A stretch of DNA of 24,749 bases from Patescibacteria group bacterium (GTDB lineage: Bacteria; Patescibacteriota; Minisyncoccia; Minisyncoccales; DG-74-1): assembly GCA_030016465.1 (NCBI GenBank), contig JASEJL010000007.1:1-24749 (forward strand), written 5' to 3'. The translations under genes were made by a program, and so were the position numbers. Shown here one piece after another: positions 7,518 through 14,389 of this stretch. Numbering within the stretch: position 1 is the first letter of the stretch; every line of letters begins with the position of its first letter. A model generated the notes under the pieces. The model was given only the letters and a program-made list of their open reading frames with translations, searched no databases and was not told where the DNA came from.

Positions 7518-8726
7518 ATGAAATTTAACTATCGGGCTAGAACCAAAAATGGAGAAATTCAAGAAGGAGTAATTGAGGCCTTTTCTAAAGAAGCGGCTAT
7601 TTCCATTTTGCAGAAATACGGATTATATATCACCATCTTAAAAGAGGTCGAGGAAGTTCCTTTTTATGCCAAAAAAATAGAATTTTTTGAGAGGATTTCT
7701 CAGAAAGACCTGGTTTTATTTTCTCGGCAGCTTTCCATAATGTTTGGTTCTAAAGTAACCTTGATTGAATCTCTAAGAACCTTGGCCAGTCAGATAAAAA
7801 ATTCTAATTTTCGGGAAAAAATTATAAAAATTTCTGATGAGATTGAAGGAGGAACCACTTTCTCTTTAGCTCTTTCCAAACATCCCAAAATTTTTTCCCC
7901 TTTTTATGTTGCCATGGTCAGGTCTGGAGAAGTTTCCGGAAAACTTTCTGAAGTCCTGGATTACTTAGCCGAACACTTAGAGAGAGAATACCATTTGGCT
8001 AGTCGAATTAAGGGAGTAATGATTTATCCAACGCTGGTTTTCTCTACCGTTTTAATAGTTTTAACTTTAATGCTCTTTTTTGTTCTACCTCATTTGACCG
8101 AGGTTTTAAAACAAACCCAGCAGGAATTGCCAACTATCACCCAAATGGCTATAATTTTGGCTGACTTTTTAAGAAAATGGGGATTGATTTTTATTTTGAT
8201 TTTGATTGTCCTAATTATTGCCGTCTTTAGATATTATAAAAGTAAAACTGGAAAAGAATTTTTTCATAAAAATTTCTTAAAACTTCCTTTGATTGGCCCC
8301 TTTTTAAAATTGGTTTATCTTTCTCGTTTTGCCGAAAACCTTTCTACTTTAATTTCTAGCGGTCTTCCTATTACCCAATGTCTGGAAATTACCGGCGAAA
8401 TTATTGGAAACTCTGTTTATCAGGAAATTATTTTGCAGGCCCGAGATGAAGTTAAAAGGGGAGAGCCAATTTTTTCAACTCTGGCTCGTTTTCCCGAAGT
8501 TTTCCCACCGGTCTTTACCCAAATGACCTTAGTTGGAGAACGAACCGGAACTTTGGATAAAACCCTAATGAATTTAGCTAGTTTTTATCAAAAAGAAACC
8601 GAGAGAACTGCCAATAATTTTCTGTCAGTTTTAGAGCCCTTATTGATTATTTTTTTAGGAGTGATTGTTGGCGGGCTAATCGCCGCTTTTTTAATTCCTC
8701 TTTACCAGATGACCACCAGTTTTTAA
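7518..8726 (+). CDS. pilC: PilC, type IV pilus inner-membrane core protein
   Basis: A 402-residue polytopic protein of the GspF/PilC family, which sits under the pilus and passes motor movement to the pilin. Two T2SSF cytoplasmic domains are visible (about residues 68-190 and 270-392). Each opens with a typical helix (FSRQLSIMF in the first, FAENLSTLISSG in the second) and ends in a membrane stretch (about 168-190, 217-240, 373-395). Length is normal. The start immediately follows the right arm of the inverted repeat, with no Shine-Dalgarno, so the insertion may have replaced the original leader. Confidence 0.94.
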   Translation: MKFNYRARTKNGEIQEGVIEAFSKEAAISILQKYGLYITILKEVEEVPFYAKKIEFFERISQKDLVLFSRQLSIMFGSKVTLIESLRTLASQIKNSNFREKIIKISDEIEGGTTFSLALSKHPKIFSPFYVAMVRSGEVSGKLSEVLDYLAEHLEREYHLASRIKGVMIYPTLVFSTVLIVLTLMLFFVLPHLTEVLKQTQQELPTITQMAIILADFLRKWGLIFILILIVLIIAVFRYYKSKTGKEFFHKNFLKLPLIGPFLKLVYLSRFAENLSTLISSGLPITQCLEITGEIIGNSVYQEIILQARDEVKRGEPIFSTLARFPEVFPPVFTQMTLVGERTGTLDKTLMNLASFYQKETERTANNFLSVLEPLLIIFLGVIVGGLIAAFLIPLYQMTTSF

Positions 8727-8772
8727 ACTTAGAGACCAACAACCAGTTTTCCACAACTTGACATTCTTGATA

Positions 8773-9002
8773 TTAGTGGAATATGCTATAATACTTTAGC
8801 GATCGAACAATCAAAAATGAAATCTAGATTCATCAACAAAAAGACCATCTGAGACAACTAAAACTCCTTTAATCCGGGCAACAGAGTTTTTAGAAATTCC
8901 CGTTGCTTCGTCAGCGAGGTAGTTTAATAAACAAAACCCAACCACTTTTTGAGGAAAAAACACAGCTAAAAATTGGACAAAAGTGGTGGGGAAAAGGTCG
9001 AA
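8773..9002 (-). pseudogene. Possible remnant of a minus-strand gene
   Basis: The minus strand reads as protein-like sequence in two frames joined near 8880. Upstream part: a stretch ending YLADEATGISKNSV, shaped like a helix-turn-helix. Downstream part: ARIKGVLVVSDGLFVDESR, ending at a stop at 8773. One base separates the frames. I cannot name the family and see no start codon, so this may be a decayed gene or chance. Confidence 0.25.
8784..8792 (+). promoter_or_regulatory. Extended -10 promoter for the pilin genes
   Basis: TGCTATAAT is a perfect extended -10 (TGnTATAAT). TTGACA at 8758-8763 is too far upstream (23 bases) and TTGATA at 8767-8772 too near (14), so the extended -10 would carry the activity. 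It would produce a leader of about 230 bases before the first pilin. Confidence 0.6.
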
Positions 9003-9031
9003 TCTTAAATCTTTAAACTTAAAACTTAACC
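8793..9031 (+). promoter_or_regulatory. Long pilin leader with a stable stem
   Basis: The pilC-pilin gap is 305 bases and holds no obvious plus-strand gene. A 9-bp stem (8941-8949 with 8979-8987), extended by three more pairs after one mismatch, lies 44 bases before the pilin ATG. Heptamer repeats (AATCTTA/T, AAACTTA) fill 9001-9028. The leader could affect stability or translation of the abundant pilin mRNA (inference). Confidence 0.4.
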
Positions 9032-9496
9032 ATGAAAAAGAGACTACACATCTCTCTACTGCTTTTCTGTCCGAAGACCGGGTCCCTCGGTTTTACCCTG
9101 ATTGAGCTTCTGGTGGTCATTACCATTATCGGAATTTTAGCCAGCATTGTTTTTGTTTCCTTGTCAGACGCCAAAAACAGGGCAAAAGATGCCAGAATTA
9201 TTATTGAGATGGCTCAGTTGAGAAGTCTTGCTGAAGTTTTCTACAGCAACAAAAACAGTTATGAAAAATTGAATGAGGATGATGATCAGAAGAGGCTGGA
9301 GGCCGATATTGTTGCCCAAGGAGGAGAGTATAATCTCCGTATAAATAACAATGGTAAGGGTTATTGCGCTATCGCGAAGTTGAATTCCGGTGAGTATTGG
9401 TGTGTAGATAGTGCTTTAAAGTCACAACAGGTTGATAATAAAGAGACTAATTGCAAAAACGGATGTGTAGATAATAACACTTGTAAGTGCGACTAA
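9032..9496 (+). CDS. pilA: Type IV pilin (first copy)
   Basis: A 154-residue prepilin. A 20-residue leader ends in G20 before F21-T-L-I-E25, the PilD cleavage site with glutamate at +5, followed by a hydrophobic α1 helix (LLVVITIIGILASIVFVSL). The globular domain is short, with several cysteines and a Lys/Asn/Cys-rich tail. The leader is longer than the usual 6-10 residues, and part of it (HISLLLFCPKTGS) is itself hydrophobic. It lies directly behind the extended -10 promoter, as expected of a major pilin, but which of the two is the major subunit cannot be read from sequence. Confidence 0.88.
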   Translation: MKKRLHISLLLFCPKTGSLGFTLIELLVVITIIGILASIVFVSLSDAKNRAKDARIIIEMAQLRSLAEVFYSNKNSYEKLNEDDDQKRLEADIVAQGGEYNLRINNNGKGYCAIAKLNSGEYWCVDSALKSQQVDNKETNCKNGCVDNNTCKCD

Positions 9497-9546
9497 AAAT
9501 ACTTGTTTAAGATTTAAGATATTAAGATAAAATCTTAGAAAAAACT

Positions 9547-9990
9547 ATGAAAAATTTTATTAAAAAAAGAGGTTTTACCCTAATTGAGCTTCTGGTGGTC
9601 ATTGCCATTATCGGAATTTTAGCTTCCATTGTCTTGGTTTCTTTAGGCGGAGCCAGAACCAAAGCCAAAGATGCCAGAATTATGGCTAGTATGGGTCAGG
9701 TGAGAAACGTTGCTGAACTTTATTATAGTGATCATAATAGTTCCTATACTAATTTGTGTAACGATAAGGACATTACGAGACTTCGGGACGATATTTGTGT
9801 TCAGAAAACCGGAGGTACAACTACATGCGCGACCGCCAGTGATCATTGGAAGTGTTACGCGGGTGCCACTTCTTATTGTATACAGACACAGTTGAATAGT
9901 AGGAAGTGGTGGTGCACAGACAGCACTCTGGCGTTTAAGGAGTACTCTGACAATCCGAACTGCACTGAAAGCACTAAACAATGCAAATAA
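9547..9990 (+). CDS. pilA: Type IV pilin (second copy)
   Basis: A 147-residue prepilin with a short basic leader cut after G9 (KKRGFTLIE, E14 at +5). Its helix is nearly identical to that of the preceding pilin over GFTLIELLVVI and IIGILASIV, then the two diverge. The C-terminal domain carries many Cys, Trp and Tyr residues that could form a disulfide-bonded loop. Fifty bases separate it from the first pilin, including three TTAAGAT heptamers (9507-9528), and a terminator-like hairpin follows. The pair look like an old tandem duplication with conserved helices and diversified surfaces. Confidence 0.9.
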   Translation: MKNFIKKRGFTLIELLVVIAIIGILASIVLVSLGGARTKAKDARIMASMGQVRNVAELYYSDHNSSYTNLCNDKDITRLRDDICVQKTGGTTTCATASDHWKCYAGATSYCIQTQLNSRKWWCTDSTLAFKEYSDNPNCTESTKQCK

Positions 9991-9993
9991 AAA

Positions 9994-10022
9994 AGTAAAA
10001 AAAGGAGGTTTGCTTTTTTACT
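9994..10022 (+). terminator. Terminator-like hairpin after the pilins
   Basis: A 9-bp A/T-rich stem (9994-10002 with 10014-10022) begins three bases after the second pilin stop. An alternative stem pairs 10000-10007 with 10021-10028 and ends in four T. It would separate the pilin unit from pilD. Confidence 0.5.
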
Positions 10023-10124
10023 CCTTTTCACCCGAGGTTAAATCTTTAACATTGGGTGCTTTTTAGCTAATTAGGAGCCGACACTGATTTTTAAATTTTA
10101 ATTAGGAAATGATAAAATTAAGAA

Positions 10125-10910
10125 ATGGTAGAAATTTTTATCTTTCTTTTTGGTTTGGCAGTCGGCTCTTTTTTGAATTGTGTTATTTACAGATTAGAGA
10201 CCAGTGAGAATTTCCTCAATGGCCGTTCTTTTTGTCCAAATTGTAAACACATTTTGTCTTGGCCAGATTTAATTCCTCTTTTCAGCTTTCTCATTTTAAA
10301 AGGAAAATGCCGCTACTGCCAGCAAAAGATTTCTTGGCAATACCCTTTCGTCGAAATAGTGACAGGGTTGCTATTTTTTCTAATTACCAATTACCAATTA
10401 CCAATTACCAATTTTTCTGAATTCATTACTCTTTGTTTCTTGTTTCTTGTTTCTTGTTTTTTAATAATAATTTTTGTTTACGATTTAAAACACTATATTA
10501 TTCCCGATAAAGTAATCTATCCTGCTATTATCACTGCCTCAATTTTCAATTTTCAATTTTTAATTTTTAATCAATTTTCAATTTTCAAAAATTTAATTTC
10601 GAGCGCATTAGGCGCTTCGATTTTTTTTCTGGTCATAGTTCTAATTTCCAAGGGAAAATGGATGGGTGTTGGCGACGTAAAATTAGCTTTTTTAATGGGA
10701 TTGATTTTAGGCTGGCCCAATATTTTAATTGCCTTATTTTTAGCTTTTTTAATTGGAGCAATAATTGGTTTGATATTAATTTTTCTCCGCAAAAAAACTC
10801 TCAAGTCCGAAATTCCCTTCGGTCCATTTTTGATTTTTGGAACATTTATTACTATCTTCTTTGGAGAAAAAATAATTGATTGGTATTTGAATTTATTTTT
10901 GTTAAAATAA
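10125..10910 (+). CDS. pilD: PilD, prepilin peptidase (A24 aspartic protease)
   Basis: A 261-residue polytopic membrane protease that cleaves and N-methylates prepilins. The N-terminal domain has two CxxC pairs (C37/C40, C62/C65). The catalytic aspartates are D120 (VYDLKHYIIPD) and D184 in GVGD (181-184). Membrane stretches cover most of the rest. Three blocks of heptanucleotide repeats lie inside the gene (10382-10409, 10434-10454, 10541-10586) and encode poorly conserved loops and helices between the zinc site and GVGD. The start is the first ATG, close behind an AT-rich -10-like TAAAAT. A fragment of a second copy lies at 12184-12333. Confidence 0.94.
   Translation: MVEIFIFLFGLAVGSFLNCVIYRLETSENFLNGRSFCPNCKHILSWPDLIPLFSFLILKGKCRYCQQKISWQYPFVEIVTGLLFFLITNYQLPITNFSEFITLCFLFLVSCFLIIIFVYDLKHYIIPDKVIYPAIITASIFNFQFLIFNQFSIFKNLISSALGASIFFLVIVLISKGKWMGVGDVKLAFLMGLILGWPNILIALFLAFLIGAIIGLILIFLRKKTLKSEIPFGPFLIFGTFITIFFGEKIIDWYLNLFLLK
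10382..10409 (+). repeat. Heptamer tandem repeat inside pilD (AATTACC x4)
   Basis: Four exact copies of a 7-base unit lie within the coding frame. Three units equal seven codons, so copy number can change in frame only by threes. Confidence 0.9.
10434..10454 (+). repeat. Heptamer tandem repeat inside pilD (TGTTTCT x3)
   Basis: Three exact copies encode part of a Leu/Phe-rich membrane segment. Confidence 0.85.
10541..10586 (+). repeat. Heptamer tandem repeat inside pilD (AATTTTC/T x6)
   Basis: Four units (10541-10568), a 4-base break, then two more (10573-10586). They encode an Asn/Phe/Gln-rich loop before the GVGD segment. Confidence 0.85.
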
Positions 10911-10921
10911 TATCTAATAAT

Positions 10922-11032
10922 ATGACAAAAGTTAATTTTCTTAAAAAGAAGGTAAAAAGTTTTTTTAAGGTCTCATTACTGGGATATAGAATTTCCTCGC
11001 CGGCAGTTGAAATTTTTAGCCTAAAATTATGA
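10922..11032 (+). CDS. Orphan 36-residue ORF next to the tnpB element
   Basis: The ORF begins 11 bases after pilD and ends in a TGA that overlaps the tnpB ATG. Its start (MTKVNFLKKKVKSFFK) is basic, and the rest (VSLLGYRISSPAVEIFSLKL) reads like the beginning of a longer protein. I recognise no family. It may be the 5' end of a gene cut by the insertion, or part of the element's left end. Confidence 0.25.
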   Translation: MTKVNFLKKKVKSFFKVSLLGYRISSPAVEIFSLKL

Positions 11033-12170
11033 CAATACTTAATTACAAATTCAGAATATATCCTTCAGCTATAATTCAAGAGAAACTAAATATCCACCTT
11101 GAACTATGCAGAGAGTTATATAATCGTTTATTAGAAGAGTTACATAAAGCCAAATTAGATAATAGAAAAATATCTCAGAAAGATACCCAAGCCCTTATAA
11201 CTCAGCTTAAAAAAGAGAAATCAGAACTCAATGTGGTCTATTCAAGAGTTTTGCAGATGGTTAATTATCAACTTTGGTCTAACACCAAAGCCCTGTCTCA
11301 ATTAAAGAAAAAAGGTAAGAAAATAGGAAGACTCCGTTTCAAGGGAAAAGGATGGTTCAAAACAGTGAACTACAATCAATCAGGTTTCAAACTGGAGGAC
11401 AAGAAATTAATCTTATCGAAAGTCGGTGAAATACCAATAAAACTTCATCGTCAAATAACTGGTAAAATAAAAGGCCTGATTATCAAAAGAGCAAATTCTG
11501 GTAAATGGTTTGCTATTTTCCAAGTTGAACAAAGACCAGAACCTTTACCTAAAACAGGTAAAACCATTGGTTTAGATATAGGAATAAAGCATTTCTTAAC
11601 TGATAGCCAGGGGAGACAAATAGAAAATCCAAAGTTCTATGAAAAAACACTCAAAAAAATAAAAACTGTTCAACACTGGTTATCAAATAAAAAGAAAGGT
11701 TCAAATAACAAAAAAAAGCAAAAAATAAAACTGGGAAAATTATTTGAGAAACTGATAAATCAAAGAGATGATTTCTTACATAAACTTTCAAGATTTTATA
11801 TCAATAATTATGATTTTATTTTTATTGAAGGTTTAAATGTTTTAAAGATGGTAAAAAATCACCTCTTTTCTCAAAAAATCCTTGATACTTCTTGGAGCAA
11901 ATTTTTTCAAATGTTATCTTACAAGACTGAAAGAGCCGGTAAGATAGTAATAAAGGTTGATCCCAAAGGAACTTCAAAGATAAGATAAAAACCCACGGCA
12001 GACTTGATCGTGATTATAATGCCTCTCTCAATATCTTAGAGAAAGGCTTATCAGGGCAGGGATTGCCCGTTGAGCCTGCAGAGAGAAAGCCTCTACTCTT
12101 TATTCCAGCCTCAGCTGTAATTAAAGGGCAAGTTTCTTCAATGAAGCAGGAAGCCCCCCGCTTTAGCTGA
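11029..12170 (+). pseudogene. tnpB: Broken TnpB (IS200/IS605-type RNA-guided nuclease)
   Basis: TnpB is the RuvC nuclease of IS200/IS605 and IS607 elements and the ancestor of Cas12; it cuts DNA under ωRNA guidance. The first 319 codons are intact, with RuvC-I D183 (IGLDIG) and RuvC-II E267 (FIFIEGLN). At KGTSK (about 11980) the zinc ribbon that should follow (two CxxC pairs) is absent, and the frame runs into TAA at 11986-11988. The RuvC-III motif DRDYNAS and the tail (LNILEKGLSGQGLPVEP) continue in another frame from 12006 to TGA 12168-12170. A deletion of roughly 25-30 codons with a frameshift explains this. No tnpA is present. The product would lack the third catalytic Asp and is probably inactive. 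Confidence 0.85.
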
Positions 12171-12183
12171 TGAGGGTAGTCCA
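12022..12183 (+). ncRNA. Probable ωRNA / right end of the tnpB element
   Basis: In this family the ωRNA covers the last part of tnpB plus the right end, and the guide is the flanking DNA. The typical conserved end (AAGCCCCC, CGCTTTAGC, then GGGTAGT) is recognisable at 12151-12180, although the terminal stem is imperfect. The element boundary is placed near 12183 because PilD-like coding sequence begins at 12184. Confidence 0.5.
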
Positions 12184-12333
12184 CTTGGTGCTATAATAGG
12201 AGTAGGATTGATAATTTACGGTAAAAAAACTTTAAAATCAGAAGTTCCCTTCGGTCCATTCTTGGTAACAGGAACTTTTATTGCCCTGTTCTGGGGAGAA
12301 AAACTAATTAATTGGTATCTCAATATTTTATGA
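12184..12333 (+). pseudogene. C-terminal remnant of a second pilD
   Basis: The frame reads LGAIIGVGLI, then KKTLKSEVPFGPFL and GEKLINWYLN, and matches residues about 210-258 of the intact PilD. About two-thirds of residues are identical by eye, so it is not a recent copy. It starts exactly at the tnpB right end and keeps its own stop, which overlaps the next gene's start (ATGA at 12330-12333). The N-terminal four-fifths, including both catalytic aspartates, is gone. The overlap suggests this was once the pilD that led the pseudopilin operon. Confidence 0.8.
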
Positions 12334-12914
12334 AAAACTATATATCTTCTCATCAGCTTTCCATTTTTCCGACAGGTCCCTTGGGTTTTACTCTAATTGA
12401 GCTTCAGGTGGTGACCAGTATAATTATTTTTTTATCTGTCATTGTTTTGTTTAATTATCGGGCAGGCGAAAGTCAGTTGGCTCTTCAGAGATCGGCCCAC
12501 AAATTAGCCCAGGACATTAGGCGGGCCCAGGAAATGGCCATGTCAGTCAAGGAATACGACGGAGAAATTCCTTCCCGTTATGGAATAGAGTGTACCACCA
12601 CTAATCCAAATTATTGTATTTTATTTGCCGATAAAGGTAATAATGGACTGTATGAAGAAGACCAAGATAAAGAGGTTGAGAAAATAACTTTTGAAAAAGG
12701 AGTGAGTGTTCAGCAACTTTTGATTGTTGACCCTTCTTCCCCCCCGTCCCGCACCCGCATCGGGATAACTTTTAAACCTCCAGATCCTACAACAACCATT
12801 AGGAGCCCGGGTGATCCTGATGATGGTTTTTCAGTTACTCAAATTGTCTTAACTAATGGTAACAAGATCAAAACTATTACTGTAAACAAAGTAGGCCTTA
12901 TTTATGTTGAATAA
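12330..12914 (+). CDS. Minor pseudopilin, GspH/FimT-like
   Basis: A 194-residue prepilin-like protein from ATG 12330, which overlaps the stop of the pilD remnant. Cleavage is predicted after G19 (PLGFTLIEL, glutamate at +5), followed by a hydrophobic helix with a polar start (QVVTSIIIFLSVIVL). The mature N-terminal region (LALQRSAHKLAQDIRRAQEMAMS) is typical of GspH/FimT minor subunits. The C-terminal domain is β-rich with a Pro/Thr-rich insert. It is first of four tightly packed minor-subunit genes, which in known systems prime pilus assembly at the tip. An earlier in-frame start at 12312 falls inside the pilD remnant and is less likely. Confidence 0.85.
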   Translation: MKNYISSHQLSIFPTGPLGFTLIELQVVTSIIIFLSVIVLFNYRAGESQLALQRSAHKLAQDIRRAQEMAMSVKEYDGEIPSRYGIECTTTNPNYCILFADKGNNGLYEEDQDKEVEKITFEKGVSVQQLLIVDPSSPPSRTRIGITFKPPDPTTTIRSPGDPDDGFSVTQIVLTNGNKIKTITVNKVGLIYVE

Positions 12915-13428
12915 AATGTTTCAATCTGATCATAGGGGCTTTACCCCGTTAGAAATTCAGAAAAGCCTATTTTTGTTTAAAGGTTCTAAGGTAAAGTCGC
13001 CTAACAGGTTAGCGCTTTTTACTATAAAGCTCAATGGTAAATTTCTAACAGGGTTTACTTTCATTGAAGTTATGATAGCTATTTTTGTCCTAACCATTGG
13101 AGTATTAGGAGTTTTTACCGCAATTCAAAACATTACTTTTTCTTCTCAAATAAATTTTTCAAAATTGACAGCCACTTATCTGGTCCAGGAAGGAATAGAG
13201 TTAGTTAGAAATCAGAGAGATTCCAATTGGCTGGCCGGAGACCCTTGGGACTCAAACTTGCCCAGCGGGACAGAAACTGGTCTTTTGGGAAAGTTTAGTA
13301 GAACTATTACTATTACCGAACCTTCTTCAGATAAAAAGGTGGTTTCGGTAAAAGTTTCTTGGCAAGAGAGAGGAAAAAACTATTCGATTACTGCTGAAAC
13401 CGAATTATATAATTGGTATGAGAAATAA
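12904..13428 (+). CDS. Minor pseudopilin, PilV/GspI-like, with two prepilin motifs
   Basis: A 174-residue protein with two GFTxxE sites. The first is RGFTPLEI (G12, glutamate E17 at +5), but a basic, non-membrane stretch follows it. The second is TGFTFIEVM (G50, E55 at +5), followed by a proper hydrophobic helix (AIFVLTIGVLGVFTAI). The second site should be the processed one, giving an unusually long ~50-residue leader. The mature part (LVQEGIELVRNQRDSNWL) matches PilV/GspI subunits. It overlaps the previous gene by 11 bases; ATG 12916 is an alternative start just after that stop. Confidence 0.85.
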   Translation: MLNKMFQSDHRGFTPLEIQKSLFLFKGSKVKSPNRLALFTIKLNGKFLTGFTFIEVMIAIFVLTIGVLGVFTAIQNITFSSQINFSKLTATYLVQEGIELVRNQRDSNWLAGDPWDSNLPSGTETGLLGKFSRTITITEPSSDKKVVSVKVSWQERGKNYSITAETELYNWYEK

Positions 13429-14017
13429 TTCCTCTACCACTTTTATGTCCAAAGAAAAAAAATTAAAAAATTTAAAAAAGAAATTATTAATAACTCCAAA
13501 AAATGGTGGGGGATTCACTTTAATAGAAATGCTGATGGCGATAGCGATTTTTATTTCCGTAATCACTGTAACTTCGGCCATTTTTGTTTTTAGCTTGCGA
13601 GCTCAAAGACAGAACCTGGCTTCTCAAGAGCTTTTAGACCAGACTTCTTATCTAATGGAATATATGTCCAGAGCTATTAGGATGGCACAGAAAGATATGG
13701 ACGGCAGTTGTACTAGTGAGGTTAAATTGAATTATTTATTTGATGGTCAATGCCTTAAATTCAAAAATTATCATGGAGAATGTCAGCAGTTTTGTTGGGA
13801 TGGGGTGAGATTAAAAGAAATTAAGGATAACGTTAAAAATTATTTGACCAGCCCAGATCTTAGGGTAAATTCTTTTAGCGTTACTTTAACCGGGGAAACT
13901 CAGTTAGATAGCCTTCAGCCCTTGGTTTCTATTTTTCTGGAGATTGCAGGTAAAGAGCAATCAAAAATTCAAATTCAAACCAGCATTTCCCAAAGACCGT
14001 TAGATGTTAAAAAATAA
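13418..14017 (+). CDS. Minor pseudopilin, PilW/GspJ-like
   Basis: A 199-residue protein with a 32-residue basic leader ending in GGG before FTLIE (E37 at +5) and a hydrophobic helix (MLMAIAIFISVITVTSAIFVFSL). The following LLDQTSYLMEYMSRAIRMAQ is the characteristic region of PilW/GspJ minor subunits, and a Cys-containing β-domain follows. It overlaps the genes on both sides (11 and 14 bases), so translation of the set is probably coupled. ATG at 13445 would shorten the leader. Confidence 0.85.
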   Translation: MRNNSSTTFMSKEKKLKNLKKKLLITPKNGGGFTLIEMLMAIAIFISVITVTSAIFVFSLRAQRQNLASQELLDQTSYLMEYMSRAIRMAQKDMDGSCTSEVKLNYLFDGQCLKFKNYHGECQQFCWDGVRLKEIKDNVKNYLTSPDLRVNSFSVTLTGETQLDSLQPLVSIFLEIAGKEQSKIQIQTSISQRPLDVKK

Positions 14018-14387
14018 CCCTAAAATACAATCTGGCATTTCTTTATTTTTGGTAATCATTATATTGACCATTCTCTTGGCTATTGTTTTGGGTTTGAGCA
14101 CTATTTTTTTTGGCCAGCTGGCAATGGTGCATGAGATGGATTATTCGCTGATTGCCTTTTATGCCGCCGATGCTGGGATAGAAGCAATATTGTCGTATCG
14201 GAATAATCCTTCCTCGTCACCGGTTGCTACTAACTGTATTAAGACCAGTCCTTGCAAGTTATCTAATCAGGCAAAGTATTATCTTGAGATTAGAGATAAG
14301 GCCGCCGATTCAAACTGTCCAAGTTACTGCATTAAATCATTTGGAACCTACAAAGAAATCAGCCGTGCCGTTGAAATTGCCTACTAA
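14004..14387 (+). CDS. PilX-like minor pilus protein
   Basis: A 127-residue protein with one N-terminal membrane helix (ISLFLVIIILTILLAIVLGL) preceded by QSG instead of GFTLIE. The region FYAADAGIEAILSYRN corresponds to the conserved (A)ADAGIExAL segment of PilX/GspK-like minor subunits. The tail is short with four cysteines. The family often has a relaxed cleavage site, so processing is uncertain. It is last of the pseudopilin set, two bases before ligA. Confidence 0.8.
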   Translation: MLKNNPKIQSGISLFLVIIILTILLAIVLGLSTIFFGQLAMVHEMDYSLIAFYAADAGIEAILSYRNNPSSSPVATNCIKTSPCKLSNQAKYYLEIRDKAADSNCPSYCIKSFGTYKEISRAVEIAY

Positions 14388-14389
14388 AC

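Noticed and set aside
9643..9981. Long minus-strand frame opposite the second pilin
   Set aside because: A shadow of the pilin gene; the peptide is composition-driven and the plus strand has the prepilin signature.
10125..12333. Recent tandem duplication of pilD
   Set aside because: The fragment and the intact gene differ at about a third of residues, so the copies diverged long ago.
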